In this document: positions 20,401 to 31,260 of the stretch, in pieces
Layout: the number at the start of each line of letters is the position of its first letter
How positions within the stretch are numbered: position 1 is the stretch's first letter
Assembly: GCA_003049485.1 (NCBI GenBank)
Contig: PYST01000409.1
Span: forward strand, 1 to 31,260
From: Ophioceras dolichostomum
Lineage: Eukaryota; Ascomycota; Sordariomycetes; Magnaporthales; Ophioceraceae
Direction of reading: 5' to 3'
Length of the DNA: 31,260 bases
Notes under the pieces: generated by a model
Told to the model about the DNA's origin: nothing
The model's input: the letters and a program-made list of their open reading frames with translations, nothing else
Databases searched by the model: none
Made by a program: the position numbers and the translations under genes

Positions 20401-20528
20401 AACGGCCGCTGTGACAGTGAATCTGGAGGCCACTCACCCTGGTATCTTCGCTTTCTCGGGTTGCTGTAACCTCCCCGACCGCCGCCGCTGCGGTCGCCGC
20501 CACGGTATCGTCGATCGTAATCGGCCAT
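17480..20528 (-). CDS. Nuclear cap-binding complex large subunit (CBP80/NCBP1)
   Basis: Proposed exons on the minus strand are 20528-20438, 20267-19771, 19639-18556 and 18441-17480, giving 877 residues. Introns are 170, 131 and 114 nt; donors are GTGAGT, GTGAGT and GTGAGC, and all junction phases agree. The N-terminus is Arg/Gly-rich with a basic cluster (SNPRKRRYQ), a likely nuclear localisation signal. Three MIF4G-type helical domains follow. They are recognisable from VRKQLLS-like (RIRKQLLSIAESPVR) and PFVAGVVLIVNTLKPELV in the first, RYNRNT-type sequence (HYNRNTVARFLVDVDCYF) and KLAPQAIAPSLGRAIRFLY in the second, and the C-terminal MIF4G-like region from HVLACIERVKDRL onward. The protein binds capped RNA with CBP20 and functions in splicing, export and nonsense surveillance. 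The C-terminal 55 residues are Ala/Glu-rich, encoded by a GCT/GCC repeat. In another frame the 3' end reads LLERYWENAG before a stop at 17455, so the exact C-terminus is uncertain. Confidence 0.92.
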
Positions 20529-23292
20529 TATGATTCCATGCAAAGCTGAGAGCGAGCGAGATGCGGCTCAGGCGCACGCCTCGTATGCGATCGATGCTTT
20601 GATGTGCGATGAACCGTTCGGGGGGAGAAAGTGAAAGAGCCCGTCAAGGGAAGCTGCGCAGCCGAGTCCGTCAAATGCGTTTCATGCGCCGTCGACTTCC
20701 CGAAAAGCTAGCTGCGAGGTCTTTGGGTAGAAAAGGTGCAGCGTTAAAGTGGGCGGGGATCAATGGGTAAAAATAAAATATTGAGGGCGGCAATCATTAA
20801 AATAGCTTCAGAGGCTGCTGGCTTTTTCTGGGTCTGAAGCTCTCTGACGCGTGAGGCAACACAAGGCACGAACCTTGTTGGTGCGAGGCGGGACGACACG
20901 TGATTTCCACCTCAACCGTCTTGCTTACGTAATTACTCTCTCGCTCCTTCTCTCCACGTGCTTTGGCGTTCACGGCAACAACAGCGAGGCGCTGAACTCA
21001 TCTGAGACAAGTGAGACGAAAACGATGAGACAATTGATCCAGTGATATTCTGGCGGATTCGGCAAAGTAACGCCTGTTCTTATGCTCACGATCTGTTTCG
21101 AAGTCGGAGAGAGTAACAGTGCAATAGTAGAGAGAGAACGAGAGCGGCTTTCTGTCCCCAACCGCCCAAGTACCAAAAGTTTATCTGATCCTTATCCTTC
21201 TTCTAGCTCACCCTTCGCTCAGCCCTCACAAAGTGCCCGCCTACTCCGTCCATTAGCTCAAAGAGAAAGCAATGCTGTGGCAGACCCGAACGCCATCCAG
21301 CTGTCCTCCAGTCTTTTAGGAAAAAAAAAAAGAAAAAATATTAGCGCTCGTCCGGTCCTAACTTCCTCTGCTCCCCCATCCCCAGCTAGTAGTGACCTAT
21401 TTCTACCTTTACTTGACAGCAAGGGAGAAGGAAGAAGAAAAGAGCACGCAGCTATCTGGAAAGGGATGTGGCGAAAACGATGCCAGCAACATGCAGTTGA
21501 AGTTAAAAAAAAAACATAAGCTATGAGTGAGAGAGAGGGAGGGAAAGCGACCGCCACTTTGAGAGATTCCCCAATGGCTGCTGTCCTTCATTGGCAAGTT
21601 CGTACCGTGCCGTGCAATGATACAATCGACTGAGTGAAGAGGAGAAGACAAGAAAGCAGAGAATAAAAAAGGATTCAGCCTTTCAAGGCTGGTAGAAATC
21701 ACAGGACACGGAAATGAAGGCTGCCGTGAGTTGAAAAGAGAGAAGAACAGACACGGGTGGTCGCCCTTTTTTTTGTCCGCAATTTTTTTTAAAAATCCAT
21801 CGATCCATCCCATCCATCCCTAACCTTTAAGCTAGCCATGTGGTGTTATGATGATGGCTGACAACTGCTATTTGCTTGCCTTTGAAAGCCATATGCCCGC
21901 CCTCCCTTTTATCTCTCTGTTCCACGCCTCCCAATCTCCCTCCGTCTATCTCTCCCCCCTCTCCCTCTTTCCCCATTTCCCGCTTTCTTCCCTCGTGATC
22001 TGTCATGTGAGTTCCTTTTCACAGGTTCTCTCCTCTTTGCTCCCTCGAAATGTTTCTGGGTCATCTCAGATGCTCCACAGCTGGCACCAAATAGAGAGGG
22101 GACGCACGCTGGCAGGAAACATGGTAGTGAAAAAAAATACCAAGTAGCAAAGGACAAGTCCAGTCCAACCCAGTCCGAACCGTCCGTTCCAGATTCCCTT
22201 TCCTTGGGCCCGTTCAGCAATCGTACGGATTTCGCCCGGTGGAGACGCGCTTCCCAATCGCCAGCGCCGGCAAGAAAACGAAAGAGATCCATCGCGAGGG
22301 ACAAACCCACTTTAAAACACAGGCTCGTTGAAGTTCCCCCTGTCGTGTCCGTCATGAACAAGCAGACCAACACCCAGACACGCGTCCGCACATAACACTC
22401 AGCCCATATTCTCCTGCCAAGTAGTCATGTCCAGCTCCAACATACAAACGCCGCCGACGATGCTGTTCGTTTTTCTCCACCACCAGGACGAGACAGGCAA
22501 CTCGAATTGGTGTGCCAGAGAGGGATTACCGAGCAAAGAAGGATCAACAAATCGTCACAAAGGAAAAGGAAAAAAAAAGTTTTCTGCAACCGCAGGGAGG
22601 AAAATATGAGAAAAGAAAAATGGAATGAAGCCTTTTGTTCACATAAAGTATGAGAGAGGAAGCAGAGAGCCATCTCGAGGGGGGATCGTGCTGAAAGAAA
22701 AAAAATCTAGATTAAGAAAGAAAACGGGAAGGGAAGCGGCGGCTGCGTAGATGTGTAGGGTTATTATGCTTCGGTAAGGCAGACAGACAGACTCACCCGC
22801 CAGCGTCTTCGCGCTAAAGCCGGTAAAGGACCGACCAAGCAGAAGATGACGGGTACGGATGATGCCAGTCAGGAACGACCAACTATCCTCACACGACGCG
22901 GCCGTCTCGCCTCGGGTCCAACTCCCGGGCTGAGGCCGCCCGAGCGCGGTGCTGCTCTTTGTGCTGCCACCGAGGACAGTGTTCTGTTCTTAGACTAGAG
23001 CTGGCCTCGGATGGTTCCTCCCGAGTCTCTGTCTGACGGTTGTCCAAAGTGGGGCCAGCCGCCGCCCGTGCTGTGGAGGGGCAAAGTTCTCATCCGCACA
23101 GAATGCAGGAAGCAGCGAGTAGACCACACCTGTCTGACATATGCACTAATATCGGAGGTGAGGAAGGCATTCCAGAAGAAGCCGGGGGAAGATGGTTGTT
23201 AGGTTTGGGTAGGTGTGGGTTGAGATGCTCGACCGAAGGTACCGCTACAATATAAGGTATGAAAATGGCCCGTCTTCGATAAGCGACCGGTC
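20529..23292. other. 2.8-kb intergenic region between GSK3 and CBP80 genes
   Basis: Both flanking genes point left, so the left end is the CBP80 promoter and the right end the GSK3 3' flank. Two CACGTG E-boxes (20897-20902 and 20955-20960) and one ACGCGT (20846-20851) lie 320-430 nt upstream of the CBP80 ATG. The rest alternates A-rich and CT-rich tracts, including an A11 run at 21321 and an ATCC-rich segment near 21797. Frames up to 160 codons are low complexity and unrecognised. No gene is supported. Confidence 0.55.
20897..20960. promoter_or_regulatory. Paired CACGTG E-box motifs upstream of CBP80
   Basis: Two perfect CACGTG hexamers occur 58 nt apart. They match the core bound by fungal bHLH and Cbf1/USF-type factors. 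A single hexamer is expected by chance every 4 kb or so, and the spacing upstream of a start codon is only suggestive. Confidence 0.25.
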
Positions 23293-24946
23293 TCAGTCCA
23301 GCTTGGCGCGCAACTCTTCCTTCCGAATCGGCTTCAAGTCGTCGATGTCGAGATTCTTCGCGGCCAAAATCGGCTTGATGTGCGCGGGCACCAGCTTGTG
23401 GTTGAGATCAGGCCGGATGGACAGTTCTGGTGACAGGTTAGGAGAGAAGATCTGAGGAGATAAGGTCGGGAGGGCAGGGAAAGAGGAAAGAGGAGTCTGG
23501 GGCTTACCGTGCAGCGAGAAGTCGAACAGCGGCGGGAGTTCCCGCAATTGGCCGCTCTGGTGCCTGGAGTCAGGCAGCTTCGTGGAGGGGTCGCGGAGCT
23601 CGTTGAAGTAGTCGTGGACCATCGCGTCGCTCGCAGTGACCCGATCGGTCGGGGTGTACTGGAGGATATTGTCAATCAACTTGATCGCCTCGGCATCCGC
23701 CCTGCGCAGGACCTTTTTGAAGTCGTGCGCCTTGATCTGGGGGAACTTGTGCTCCATATAGTTCGGGTTCATCGTCCGAATCTGCTCCCGAGTTGGAGTG
23801 CCCAGAACCTTGATGATCTCGACCAATTGGTCGATGCCTGATTCGCCAGGGAACAGAGGCTGGCCGAGCATGAGCTCCGCCATCACGCAACCGGTGGACC
23901 AGATGTCTAGAGGTGATCAGAATTATTAGCGATGGGTACCGGCCAGAAGGTCATGGAGGAGGAGGAGGAGGAGGGTCGGTTTCGCTCAGCTGTCGAAATT
24001 GCGATGGGTCAATCAACCACTTACCAATCATGAACGTGTAGTTCGTCGCGCCGAAGATGAGCTCGGGGGCGCGGTAGTACCGAGAGCAGATGTACGAAAC
24101 GTTCGGCTCGTTCGGCTGCAGCAGCTTGGCGCTACCGAAGTCGCAGAGCTTCAGCACTCCAGTGCTGGGGTCCAGCAGGAGGTTCTGAGGCTTGATGTCG
24201 CGGTGACAGATGCCCTGTGAGTGGATGTAGGCAAGAGCCCGGAAGAGCTGGTAGATGTACAGCTTGACTTCGAGCATCGGCATCGTCGTCTTCATCTTGT
24301 TGAAGAACCTGGAGGCGCGGTAGACCGTCTCGGGGACGAATTCCTGGACCAGGTTGAGATAGACCTCATCCTTCTGCACAGTACAGGTCAGCCACGAGCC
24401 GAGTCAACGTTGAGATCGATGGGTGTTTCTGTCGAGGAGGATGAGAACTTACCCGGTCTCCATTGTTGTAGAAGTAGGCCTTCAACTGGACGATGTTGGG
24501 ATGGCGGACGATGCGCATGATCTGCAGTTCGCGGTTCTGTGGCGACGTGGAATCCGGCGCGTTAGCATGGGAATAACTTCCAGAAGCATGGCGGAGGAAC
24601 CAGCCTGGACAGGCAGACGGATACGAACAAGCCGACCCACCTTGAACCTCTTGTCCTGAAGAACGCGCTTGATTGCGGCATCCTCATTGGACGGCACCAG
24701 CTTCGTCTGGAAAACCACGCCGAACGATCCGTTGCCGACGATCTTGCAAGTTGTGTACTTCAAATCCCGATATTCGCCAGTGTATCCATCTTGCACCTTC
24801 TCCTGGATGACCTCTGAAGGGAAGGATTGCTCGTCAGAATGGGGAACTTCGGAGGTTGCAGTGGAAGAAAGTGAAGTAGAAACTTTGGTGCCCTTACCAC
24901 CCACTCGAAGGGAAGTGAACGCTGATGACCGAGTTTGAGCCTGCAT
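23293..24946 (-). CDS. gsk3: Glycogen synthase kinase 3
   Basis: Six exons on the minus strand: 24946-24898, 24813-24641, 24536-24453, 24373-24025, 23906-23508 and 23426-23293, giving 395 residues, the usual size for fungal GSK3. Introns are 84, 104, 79, 118 and 81 nt, with standard donors (GTAAGG, GTGGGT, GTAAGT, GTAAGT, GTAAGC) and matching phases. The protein has GNGSFGVV (43-50), AAIK with Lys65, the alpha-C Glu77 (NRELQIM), HRDIKPQN with Asp161, DFG (180-182), and the activation-loop Tyr196 in SYICSRYYRAPE. The CMGC-type region NYMEHKFPQIK and the DPSTKLPDSRHQSG segment follow, then the terminal LSIRPDLNHKLVP block. It phosphorylates primed substrates in the cytoplasm and nucleus. A small oddity is FMIDIWSTG where most fungal GSK3 proteins read TKIDVWSTG. 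Introns 1 and 5 are stop-free and 3n. Confidence 0.96.
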
Positions 24947-26800
24947 CGTGGGCTGCCAATCCGATTCTTGCTATGGTTTGCAGCAGAGAGTGTCTCGAGG
25001 GAGAGACGGGGCGGAGGGAGGAATATGATAACGCTGAGAGATGGCCGTGGTGGGCAACGTGCCGAGAGAGGTGGGCTGGCGGTTGTGGTCGATGAATGAC
25101 GCTGCTCTCGCGCGCCAGCGGGTCCGAGGCCGAACGAAACGTTTTTGGCCCCTCTCGAAGATGAACCAAAGGCCGGCCGGATGAGGGCTGAGACAAAGGC
25201 TGGCCTGCTGAACTGGCCGGACGTGGTTTCGCGTTTCCGTGTCGGAGTCACTCGATCGATTGAGGGCGGCGTCGGGAGGGGGAGGGTGGACTGGTGGGCG
25301 CCTGTGGTCTGGAACTGGGTCGTTCGAGGTGGATGGTCGCGGCCACGGGAGGAGCTGAAAATAAGACTGGCGCGAAAGGTTGCACTGGTCTTAAGGCTCT
25401 GTCATGGGGTCAGGACGACAGCACACAACCAAAATAGAAAACGAACGGAAAGCGAAGAAATTGACGAGAGATGATGCTTGCAGGTCAAGGAAAGGTGATG
25501 GAATTTGTGTGCTGTAAGGCTCAAGAAAGACACGAAGACGAGGGTGTGTGTTTCACCGGATGCGGGCGGGCGAAGGAGGGGAGACAGGACTCCGATTTGG
25601 TGGTTCTGTGGTTGGGTGGGGAAGCAAGCGGAGAGTTGGGAGGAGCAGGGAAAATCGGTAAATCGACAGGATGGGTGGGGACAGCGCGGTGATGGTCATC
25701 AAGAAAAGCAGTAACCGTACAGAGAAATCGAGGCTGCTCGAAAATAAACACTGCCTGACTTTGGCTGGTGTTTTCGAGATTGGAGGGGTAAACAAGGGAG
25801 GACAGTAATGATTGAGAAAAAGCAGCGTTGTCGGTAGCGCGATTGCGGTGGATCACTGGGCACACAGCTCCGATGCGGCAGAGGGCGTCGAGGGAAGTGG
25901 AGAGGAGTGGAAGGAGAAGACAGTGGTTGCCCAGAAACGAAGTGAGTGAAGCAGCGGGAGGACGTTGCTGCTGGTTGCACGTGGGCTGGTCAGCTGTCAA
26001 GGCGGGTAGGTGGTAGGTGGCAAGCAGAGGAGGCGGCAAGGAGCTGAGGATGAGATCAATGATGATGGGAAGTGGCAGAGGCGTCAAAATGCGCCGAAAT
26101 ACAAGGAGGTGAATTCCCCGATTCGAGCGAGAATGGAATGCATGCGATAGACGGCGAGAACTCGAGCTGTTGATGGGAGGAAGTGAGGAAAAAGGAATAG
26201 GATAGAGGCAGGCCTCGTGAGGAACAAGAGAATGCATTGACAGGGACTGGGGACTGGAAGAGCGAGTCCGCTGACTGATTTGACTTTTCATCAGCCTGCT
26301 GTGATGCCGCCCGCTGGCGCTGGCGCTGGCGCTGCCGCTCCTCCTTGCAGACGACTGCGGGGTCAGACGGACAGGGCGGGCACCGGCGCACAGGCAGGCA
26401 GGTGTCGTGTTCTGGGGCTGCTAAACCCACCGAATCCACCCACTAGGAGGTCGGTACATGTACCTTTGGGAAAATGGCTGGGCTGGACAGAGGCGAAGCG
26501 GGCGGCCACGCAAAGCGACCTACAACTGGTTTGGAAGGTACCACTCTGGAACCACCAAAGCCACTACCAAACACATGCGCTGAAAAAACTGGCGCTACCA
26601 GCGCTGCAAAGGGGCAAAGGAGCAAAGGGCGGCTGGCTGATGCCCGTCCGTCTTTCGACTGGTGCGGCGCTGAAAGAAGGGTTTGTCTTGGGCGGGTGGT
26701 TTGGGGGAGGGAGGGCTTGAGGGAGCGGTCGAACACCGAAGTGGAAGAGGGGTAATTCGAGTCGAGGCAGATAGGATTCCTGCCACTTACAATGGTCGTG
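24947..26800. other. Upstream region and leader of GSK3, CT-rich on the coding strand
   Basis: No second gene is supported. On the minus strand the stretch is rich in C and T, as expected of a long fungal promoter and leader. It contains a 256-codon Ser/Pro/His-rich minus-strand frame (25521-26291) that looks like translated CT-rich sequence. A (GGCGCT)n run sits at 26311-26333. Confidence 0.5.
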
Positions 26801-28157
26801 TGTTTAATGTGTTGGCTCTATAGGTTCGGTGGTTTGGCGATGGCGTTTGGAGGTTAGAATAGACCTTGAAAAAGTGATGATGTGTGATGCTGCTGAGGAG
26901 CTTGCTCGACAACAGAGCTCAATGACAGTGAAAGGTCGAGAGTCAGGAAATGGAAAAGCTGAAGTTTTGGGGCGGGGCAAGACAGGGAGGGTGGCCGGTT
27001 TTATTTGATGCGTGGTGTGAGCCACGACATGACAGTTGGTTGGGCTGGGAAGGTACTGGGAGGTACGGCAGATACCGACAGGCTGCTGTGGAAGTTTGTG
27101 ACGAGAGGGGGTCTGGTACTTTTTACGCCCGCCCCTGCATTCTCTGGTGCTGGACTGCAAAGCCTTTACTGAGTAGTAGCAGGCGACCGGCCTAATGCTT
27201 CCCCCCTCCAGTCAGTGAGGGAGGCATGCCTGCCTGCCATATGGGCACGCGGTGCGGAGATGGGCGTTGCAAGCGCGAACACGACAACGGGATGGACAGC
27301 ACTACTCGACTGTGGCTGTAGGTAAGGCAAGGAGCTAAAGGTATCACACCATGAAGGGCTAAAGGCCTAGATCGGGCGGGCTTCTATGGGTAATGTGAAG
27401 CATTACCAGATGTACCTAGGTGAGCAAACGGGCAAGATTCACGGCCTCCGCTGCGGGAGGAATGAGTCTCCATGGCTCTGCTGCTTTCATCCCTTAAACT
27501 TAGAATGGAAGCCGCAAGCTAGGTGTCAAGGGATTGATGCGTCATCGGCTAGGTTTTGCGGTGACCGCCACAGCCACGGCCCGGGCAGTTGCCAGCCCAG
27601 AGGCATCGTGTGATCCCATGAGGTGGGAAGGGAGCATGGGAAGTTTCAAGAGGAAGAGGAAGAGGAAGCCACAGACCAAGGGAGCACATGGTAACGTGAT
27701 TCACGCAACCGCCGACTCCCCGGCGCAGTGGCCTCATACAAGAGCCACATACTACATTTGACATTGCAGAGCAGCCTTGAAGCGGGAATAGTGGCAGTGA
27801 GTTTGAGACTTCGACTGGCTCTCTGGGTGGGGTGTGCCTGAGGCCGTCTATCTCAGGCCGAGGACACCACCCAGCCCTGCAAACCAACTGGGTGGCCTAA
27901 CCCCGGGCGATGTGTACCGAGCTGGCCTGTCTTGCCGCTGTTGCAGGGTATATTTTTCCCCTCCCAGTTTTCAGACCACCCACTGAAGCTGGGCGTCGTC
28001 AAACGCGAACAGTAACAAGGTCCCTGGGCCGCACGCTATTCAACACACTACCTGTGCTTGAGATATCCCTTCTGGGCTTGATACTTTCCCCCCTGGAGCA
28101 CTCATCATCTCCCGTCTTGCTTGCCAGACGACATGCTGGCTGGCTGGCATGCTCACA

Positions 28158-28190
28158 TGGAACTGGGAACTGGGAACTGGGAACTGGGTC
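28158..28190. repeat. GGGAACT heptamer tandem repeat, about 4 copies
   Basis: Four near-perfect GGAACTG units run head to tail and end in GGGTC. No coding feature is nearby. Confidence 0.95.
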
Positions 28191-29185
28191 ATTCCCCCCT
28201 TGCCCCTCCCCCGGTACGAGGGAGGTCACGATGTGAGGTTGGGGATCTTCGATTGTGGGTTATTCCTGGCAGGCAAGCCCTGGGTGGTCGTAGGGGTGCT
28301 GGGGGGAAGCGACCCTCCGCTGGGAAAAGATGACGGCACGCTCAGCAAAAAAAGGGACAGGATGCATGGGGCTGCTCTTTAGGTTTTGGCGCTACAGGAC
28401 CCGCCCGACTGGGGCTTTTGCTCATGTGCTCGATTTCGAGACATAACATTGCGCTAGAGACTCGGCCTAGAAGTCAAAATCGATGTTCAATGACGCCGCC
28501 TCTGGAGGGAGAACCGATCCTGCAGGGTCTCCATGGGTGGCCGGTCGGCCAGGTCGTGGGCTTCCCGGGCTCGTTGTTCGTCGTTGTTCTTGACCTTCCG
28601 TGCGAGCAATGCTTGGTGCTTGGTGGTTTGGTGCTCATTGCTTCCTGGTACTTGCACTTTCCAACTTCCAGCGCCTCTACACGCCTTATGGTCCATCCAT
28701 AGATGCGGTCCTCGCAGAACTGACGGCTCGATCGCTCGCCGGTGTCCCAACAGGCAAGACTGGATGGTCGACGGCGTCATGAATATGCTGTTTGTGGCTG
28801 CTCGCCCATGCACCTACATAACGTACCTTTGCATTCATTGGCAGCCGTCAAACGATCTGCGAGGTGCGTTGGTTCATCCGAGTCTGCAACGAAATGCAGA
28901 GGCCGCGGGTTGGGCCTTTGGGGGCGGGCTGAAGTGTGCAGACTGGTGGTGTCTTTGGCTTGATTGTGTGATGTCCCGAGTGGTCAGGATTTTAGACATG
29001 CGTCCGATTGCATCACACCCCTTCCGAGTCCTGTCAGAGACCTTCGAAACATCTTGCGTACGGACAACGGCATCCCGGACTGAGAAGTATTATCAGTTGT
29101 CAGTTGAGAGCACCTACCTCGAGGTAGTCGGTGTCCATAACGTTGATGGTTCTCGGGCTCTCTCTATTGTCTTGACCTAACACAT

Positions 29186-29220
<35 letters not shown>
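29186..29220. repeat. (CA)n dinucleotide microsatellite
   Basis: About fifteen CA units preceded by the imperfect copy ACACATAA, in the gene-poor right end. Confidence 0.95.
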
Positions 29221-29221
<1 letters not shown>

Positions 29222-29558
29222 CACACGAACTCCTCTCTGTGCTGTAGCTGTCGGGTTAAACATTCGAGGCAGAGTGCGCCTCCTCTTCCCTGTCAGGTTG
29301 TCCCGGCCGGATAATAAACGCTCCAGTGGCGTGTGGATGTCTCTGCTCGCCTGTTCGGCAGACGGCTACCAGCATATTTCCGCAATGAGGATGATGTTGG
29401 GTGCAGCCGGCCTGCGTCTTGAGCGTGTACGCGTGTGACGGCACAGGCGAGGGGAACGTTAGCTAGCACAGGTGCCGGCCAGGATCACGGCCACGGCTTT
29501 GTGGGACGCGAGAAGCTTCTCCTCCTCCTTCTTGAGTGTATTCCATTCCGACTTGCGG

Positions 29559-29577
29559 TAGGTAGGTAGGCACCTCC
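29559..29577. repeat. (GGTA)n short repeat
   Basis: Three to four GGTA units followed by GGCACC. The unit is the same as at 2605-2662 and 8441-8462. Confidence 0.85.
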
Positions 29578-30625
29578 CTACGGATGTACGATCGCCAAGT
29601 ATGACATGCAGGAGGCAACACTTCCATCATATCACTGCTCTACGGGATGTTTTTCAACAACCGATTCCCGCCATCCTAGCGTCCAAGTCTCGCGCCTGTC
29701 AACCATCGTCCGTGGCCCGTAAAGTAGCACCTCTTGCCCGAGCCCAAGTTGGTGGTGTGCAAGCAAGAAAAAAGGGGGTGGACTGACATGCCGTTGGGGC
29801 TTTTCTCCCGGCCACTGACGTTCGAGAGAGGGTCACACCGAGACACTCAACCTGCACCATGCAGAAGAGAGAGGTAGGCAGGGAGGAGTTAAGCCCATTA
29901 CACGGCCACACCCACGCAGAACTCGATTGCATCCCGAAGTTTTGGGGGGCTCTCGTGTTCGACAGAGGACTGCCTCCCCTCAGCGTCAAGCCCAAGCAAC
30001 CAAGCCCGGTCATCGCGATTTCCTAGAGGAGATCGACTGCTCGAAAGGCACGATGCGGCACGGACGCCGTCCTAACGACACGAGCGTAGGCATTCCTAGG
30101 CCGATGCCTAGGTCGATGGGCCCTCGCAAAAAAACCCTGGCATGCTGGGCATATTCACTTTGAACCAGGAATCAAATATTGCCAGGAAGAGTGGGAGGTC
30201 GGCTGCAAGAAAGGGAGAGGCATGAATGGACGGCAGTGGCTGAAGGCCTCTTGAGAAGTACAGGTACAAGAGCTGATTCTAAGTGAAGATGATAAGATAA
30301 GATGCATACAGGCCAGAAGCCTGTCTCGTCACGGCGACGGAAAAACCTCGCCACACGAGGAGAAAAAAGGCGGCCGCAGACCTCGCCTGACCTTACTGTA
30401 TACTGAATCATTGATCCCTTCTCGACAACTTACCCGCCGCGGGAACTGTGCTTCCTATTTTGTGCGGATTGCGTGCGTGCCGCGCTCTCCGTCATCGACT
30501 TCGTCTTGGAGTAGCATCGCACGCGGACTCGAAGCCAATTGATCTGATTTGGGACATCCGGATGAAGATGCAACGAGCCCCCTCCCGATGCACGACGCAG
30601 GACCACAGACAGACCGCAAGACACC

Positions 30626-30651
30626 AGACGCAAGACGCAAGACGCAAGACG
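30626..30651. repeat. GACGCAA heptamer tandem repeat
   Basis: Three GACGCAA units plus a partial unit, preceded by the related GACACCA. It is intergenic, and its heptamer period resembles that of the repeat at 28158. Confidence 0.9.
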
Positions 30652-30981
30652 GGATCCCCTCCAGTGCTGTGTGCTTTTCACCTATTTCTACTGGTCTAAA
30701 CGTACCGAAGCCGGATGGATCAGAGGGAGAGAAAAGGACGAACATCCCGTAGCTCTCTGGCTTTCCAATAGTTACCTACCTCTGCTGTTGCAGTTCACAT
30801 GCATCAGCAGAGTGTTACAACCCTCCCCGTCTCCGAGGCCAATCACCGACTGACAGGATGCCTGACGTCCTGCGGTGCTGGTTCCTTTTTTCCTCCTTCC
30901 GATGGATCTCGAGGTCTCATGACCCCTCTCACACGACGCTAATCGCGCTCGTTAGGTTCGCGTTGGGCGCCTCCTCGCCGC

Positions 30982-31010
30982 GCCTAGGTACCCAGGTACC
31001 TAGGTAGGAG
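30982..31010. repeat. Compound TACCTAGGTA palindrome
   Basis: CGCCTAGGTACCCAGGTACCTAGGTAGG contains two CCTAGG and two GGTACC hexamers in symmetrical arrangement. It is the longest example of the dispersed palindromic element in the window. Confidence 0.8.
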
Positions 31011-31260
31011 TACTTTCCAAAGATTTTGATTTTTGTTGTCCATCCTCTCCTTCACTCACTTTTTCTTCCTGTCCAGTCATCTCTCTGAGTGGCAATTAGG
31101 TACCTGTTAGCGCTTGATTAGCAAGATCCCTGAGTGTCCAGGACGCAGTGCTTGCTTTGCAGCCATCTTCTCCCCTCAGCCCCCAAAAAATTAATGTCCC
31201 CGCATAAAAAAAGGAGCTTCAATACGCTGTCATTTTACCATCGGCCTCTACAATTCTATC

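Larger units (their letters stand above)
26801..31260. other. 4.5-kb gene-poor right end with microsatellites
   Basis: No protein gene is recognised on either strand. The longest frame (28533-29180, +) has no family resemblance and an irregular composition rich in Cys and Trp. The stretch holds short tandem repeats at 28158-28190, 29186-29220, 29559-29577 and 30626-30651, and CCTAGG/GGTACC palindromes at 27412-27420, 30982-31010 and 31097-31104. The CT-rich segment at 31030-31080 could be the promoter or leader of a rightward gene starting beyond the window. Confidence 0.5.

Noticed and set aside
21082..21519. Possible gene between GSK3 and CBP80 on the plus strand
   Set aside because: It is low complexity, with Lys runs from A-tracts, no family resemblance and no supporting introns.
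25521..26291. 256-codon minus-strand frame upstream of GSK3
   Set aside because: Its Ser/Pro/His-rich composition is what CT-rich leader DNA gives in translation, and it has no motif or neighbour logic. It could at most be an upstream frame in a long leader.
28533..29180. 215-codon plus-strand frame in the gene-poor end
   Set aside because: It has an irregular composition with many Cys, Trp and Arg and no recognisable domain. It is probably a chance open frame in GC-rich DNA.

Overview
The window looks like nuclear chromosomal DNA of a filamentous ascomycete (Pezizomycotina, most likely a sordariomycete). It carries single-copy housekeeping genes in both orientations. Introns are short (52-201 nt), with GTRNGN-type donors and CTGAC/CTAAC branch sites. 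Promoters and leaders are CT-rich. Coding regions contain low-complexity stretches, and intergenic DNA is full of microsatellites. No rRNA, tRNA, CRISPR array, intact transposon or secondary-metabolite cluster was found by reading.

Layout, left to right. 1-1269: no gene, but a 19-copy TGC repeat. 1270-2595 (-): a family III CoA-transferase / alpha-methylacyl-CoA racemase-like enzyme with a peroxisomal-type C-terminus. 3785-4816 (-): an APH-like phosphotransferase reading frame with an in-frame stop and eroded catalytic motifs, probably a decayed gene, with an unexplained membrane-segment reading frame just upstream (4914-5090). 5949-7388 (-): a short-chain dehydrogenase in three exons. 8548-12646 (-): the cytokinesis protein Cyk3 (SH3 plus transglutaminase-like domain). 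13898-16262 (+): a GCK-type Ste20 kinase resembling Sid1/SepM, divergent from cyk3. 17480-20528 (-): the large subunit of the nuclear cap-binding complex (CBP80/NCBP1). 23293-24946 (-): glycogen synthase kinase 3. 24947-31260: no protein gene that I can support.

Functionally, the centre of the window pairs two septation genes head to head, a SIN-type GCK kinase and Cyk3. The N-terminal half of Cyk3 carries two repeat arrays that match the RxxS consensus of the NDR kinase (Sid2/DBF2) acting downstream of Sid1-type kinases. CBP80 (RNA processing) and GSK3 (signalling) are ordinary conserved genes.

The least ordinary signals are: (a) the paired septation genes with RxxS arrays in Cyk3; (b) three stop-free introns of length 3n in the SDR and GSK3 genes, which could be retained without breaking the frame; (c) an SDR whose splice junction creates an in-frame ATG; (d) a dispersed palindromic TACCTAGGTA-type element that occurs at least seven times outside coding exons and supplies the stop codon of the decayed phosphotransferase frame. 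I did not find convincing evidence of a wholly new system. All gene models are hand-spliced and unverified by transcripts.
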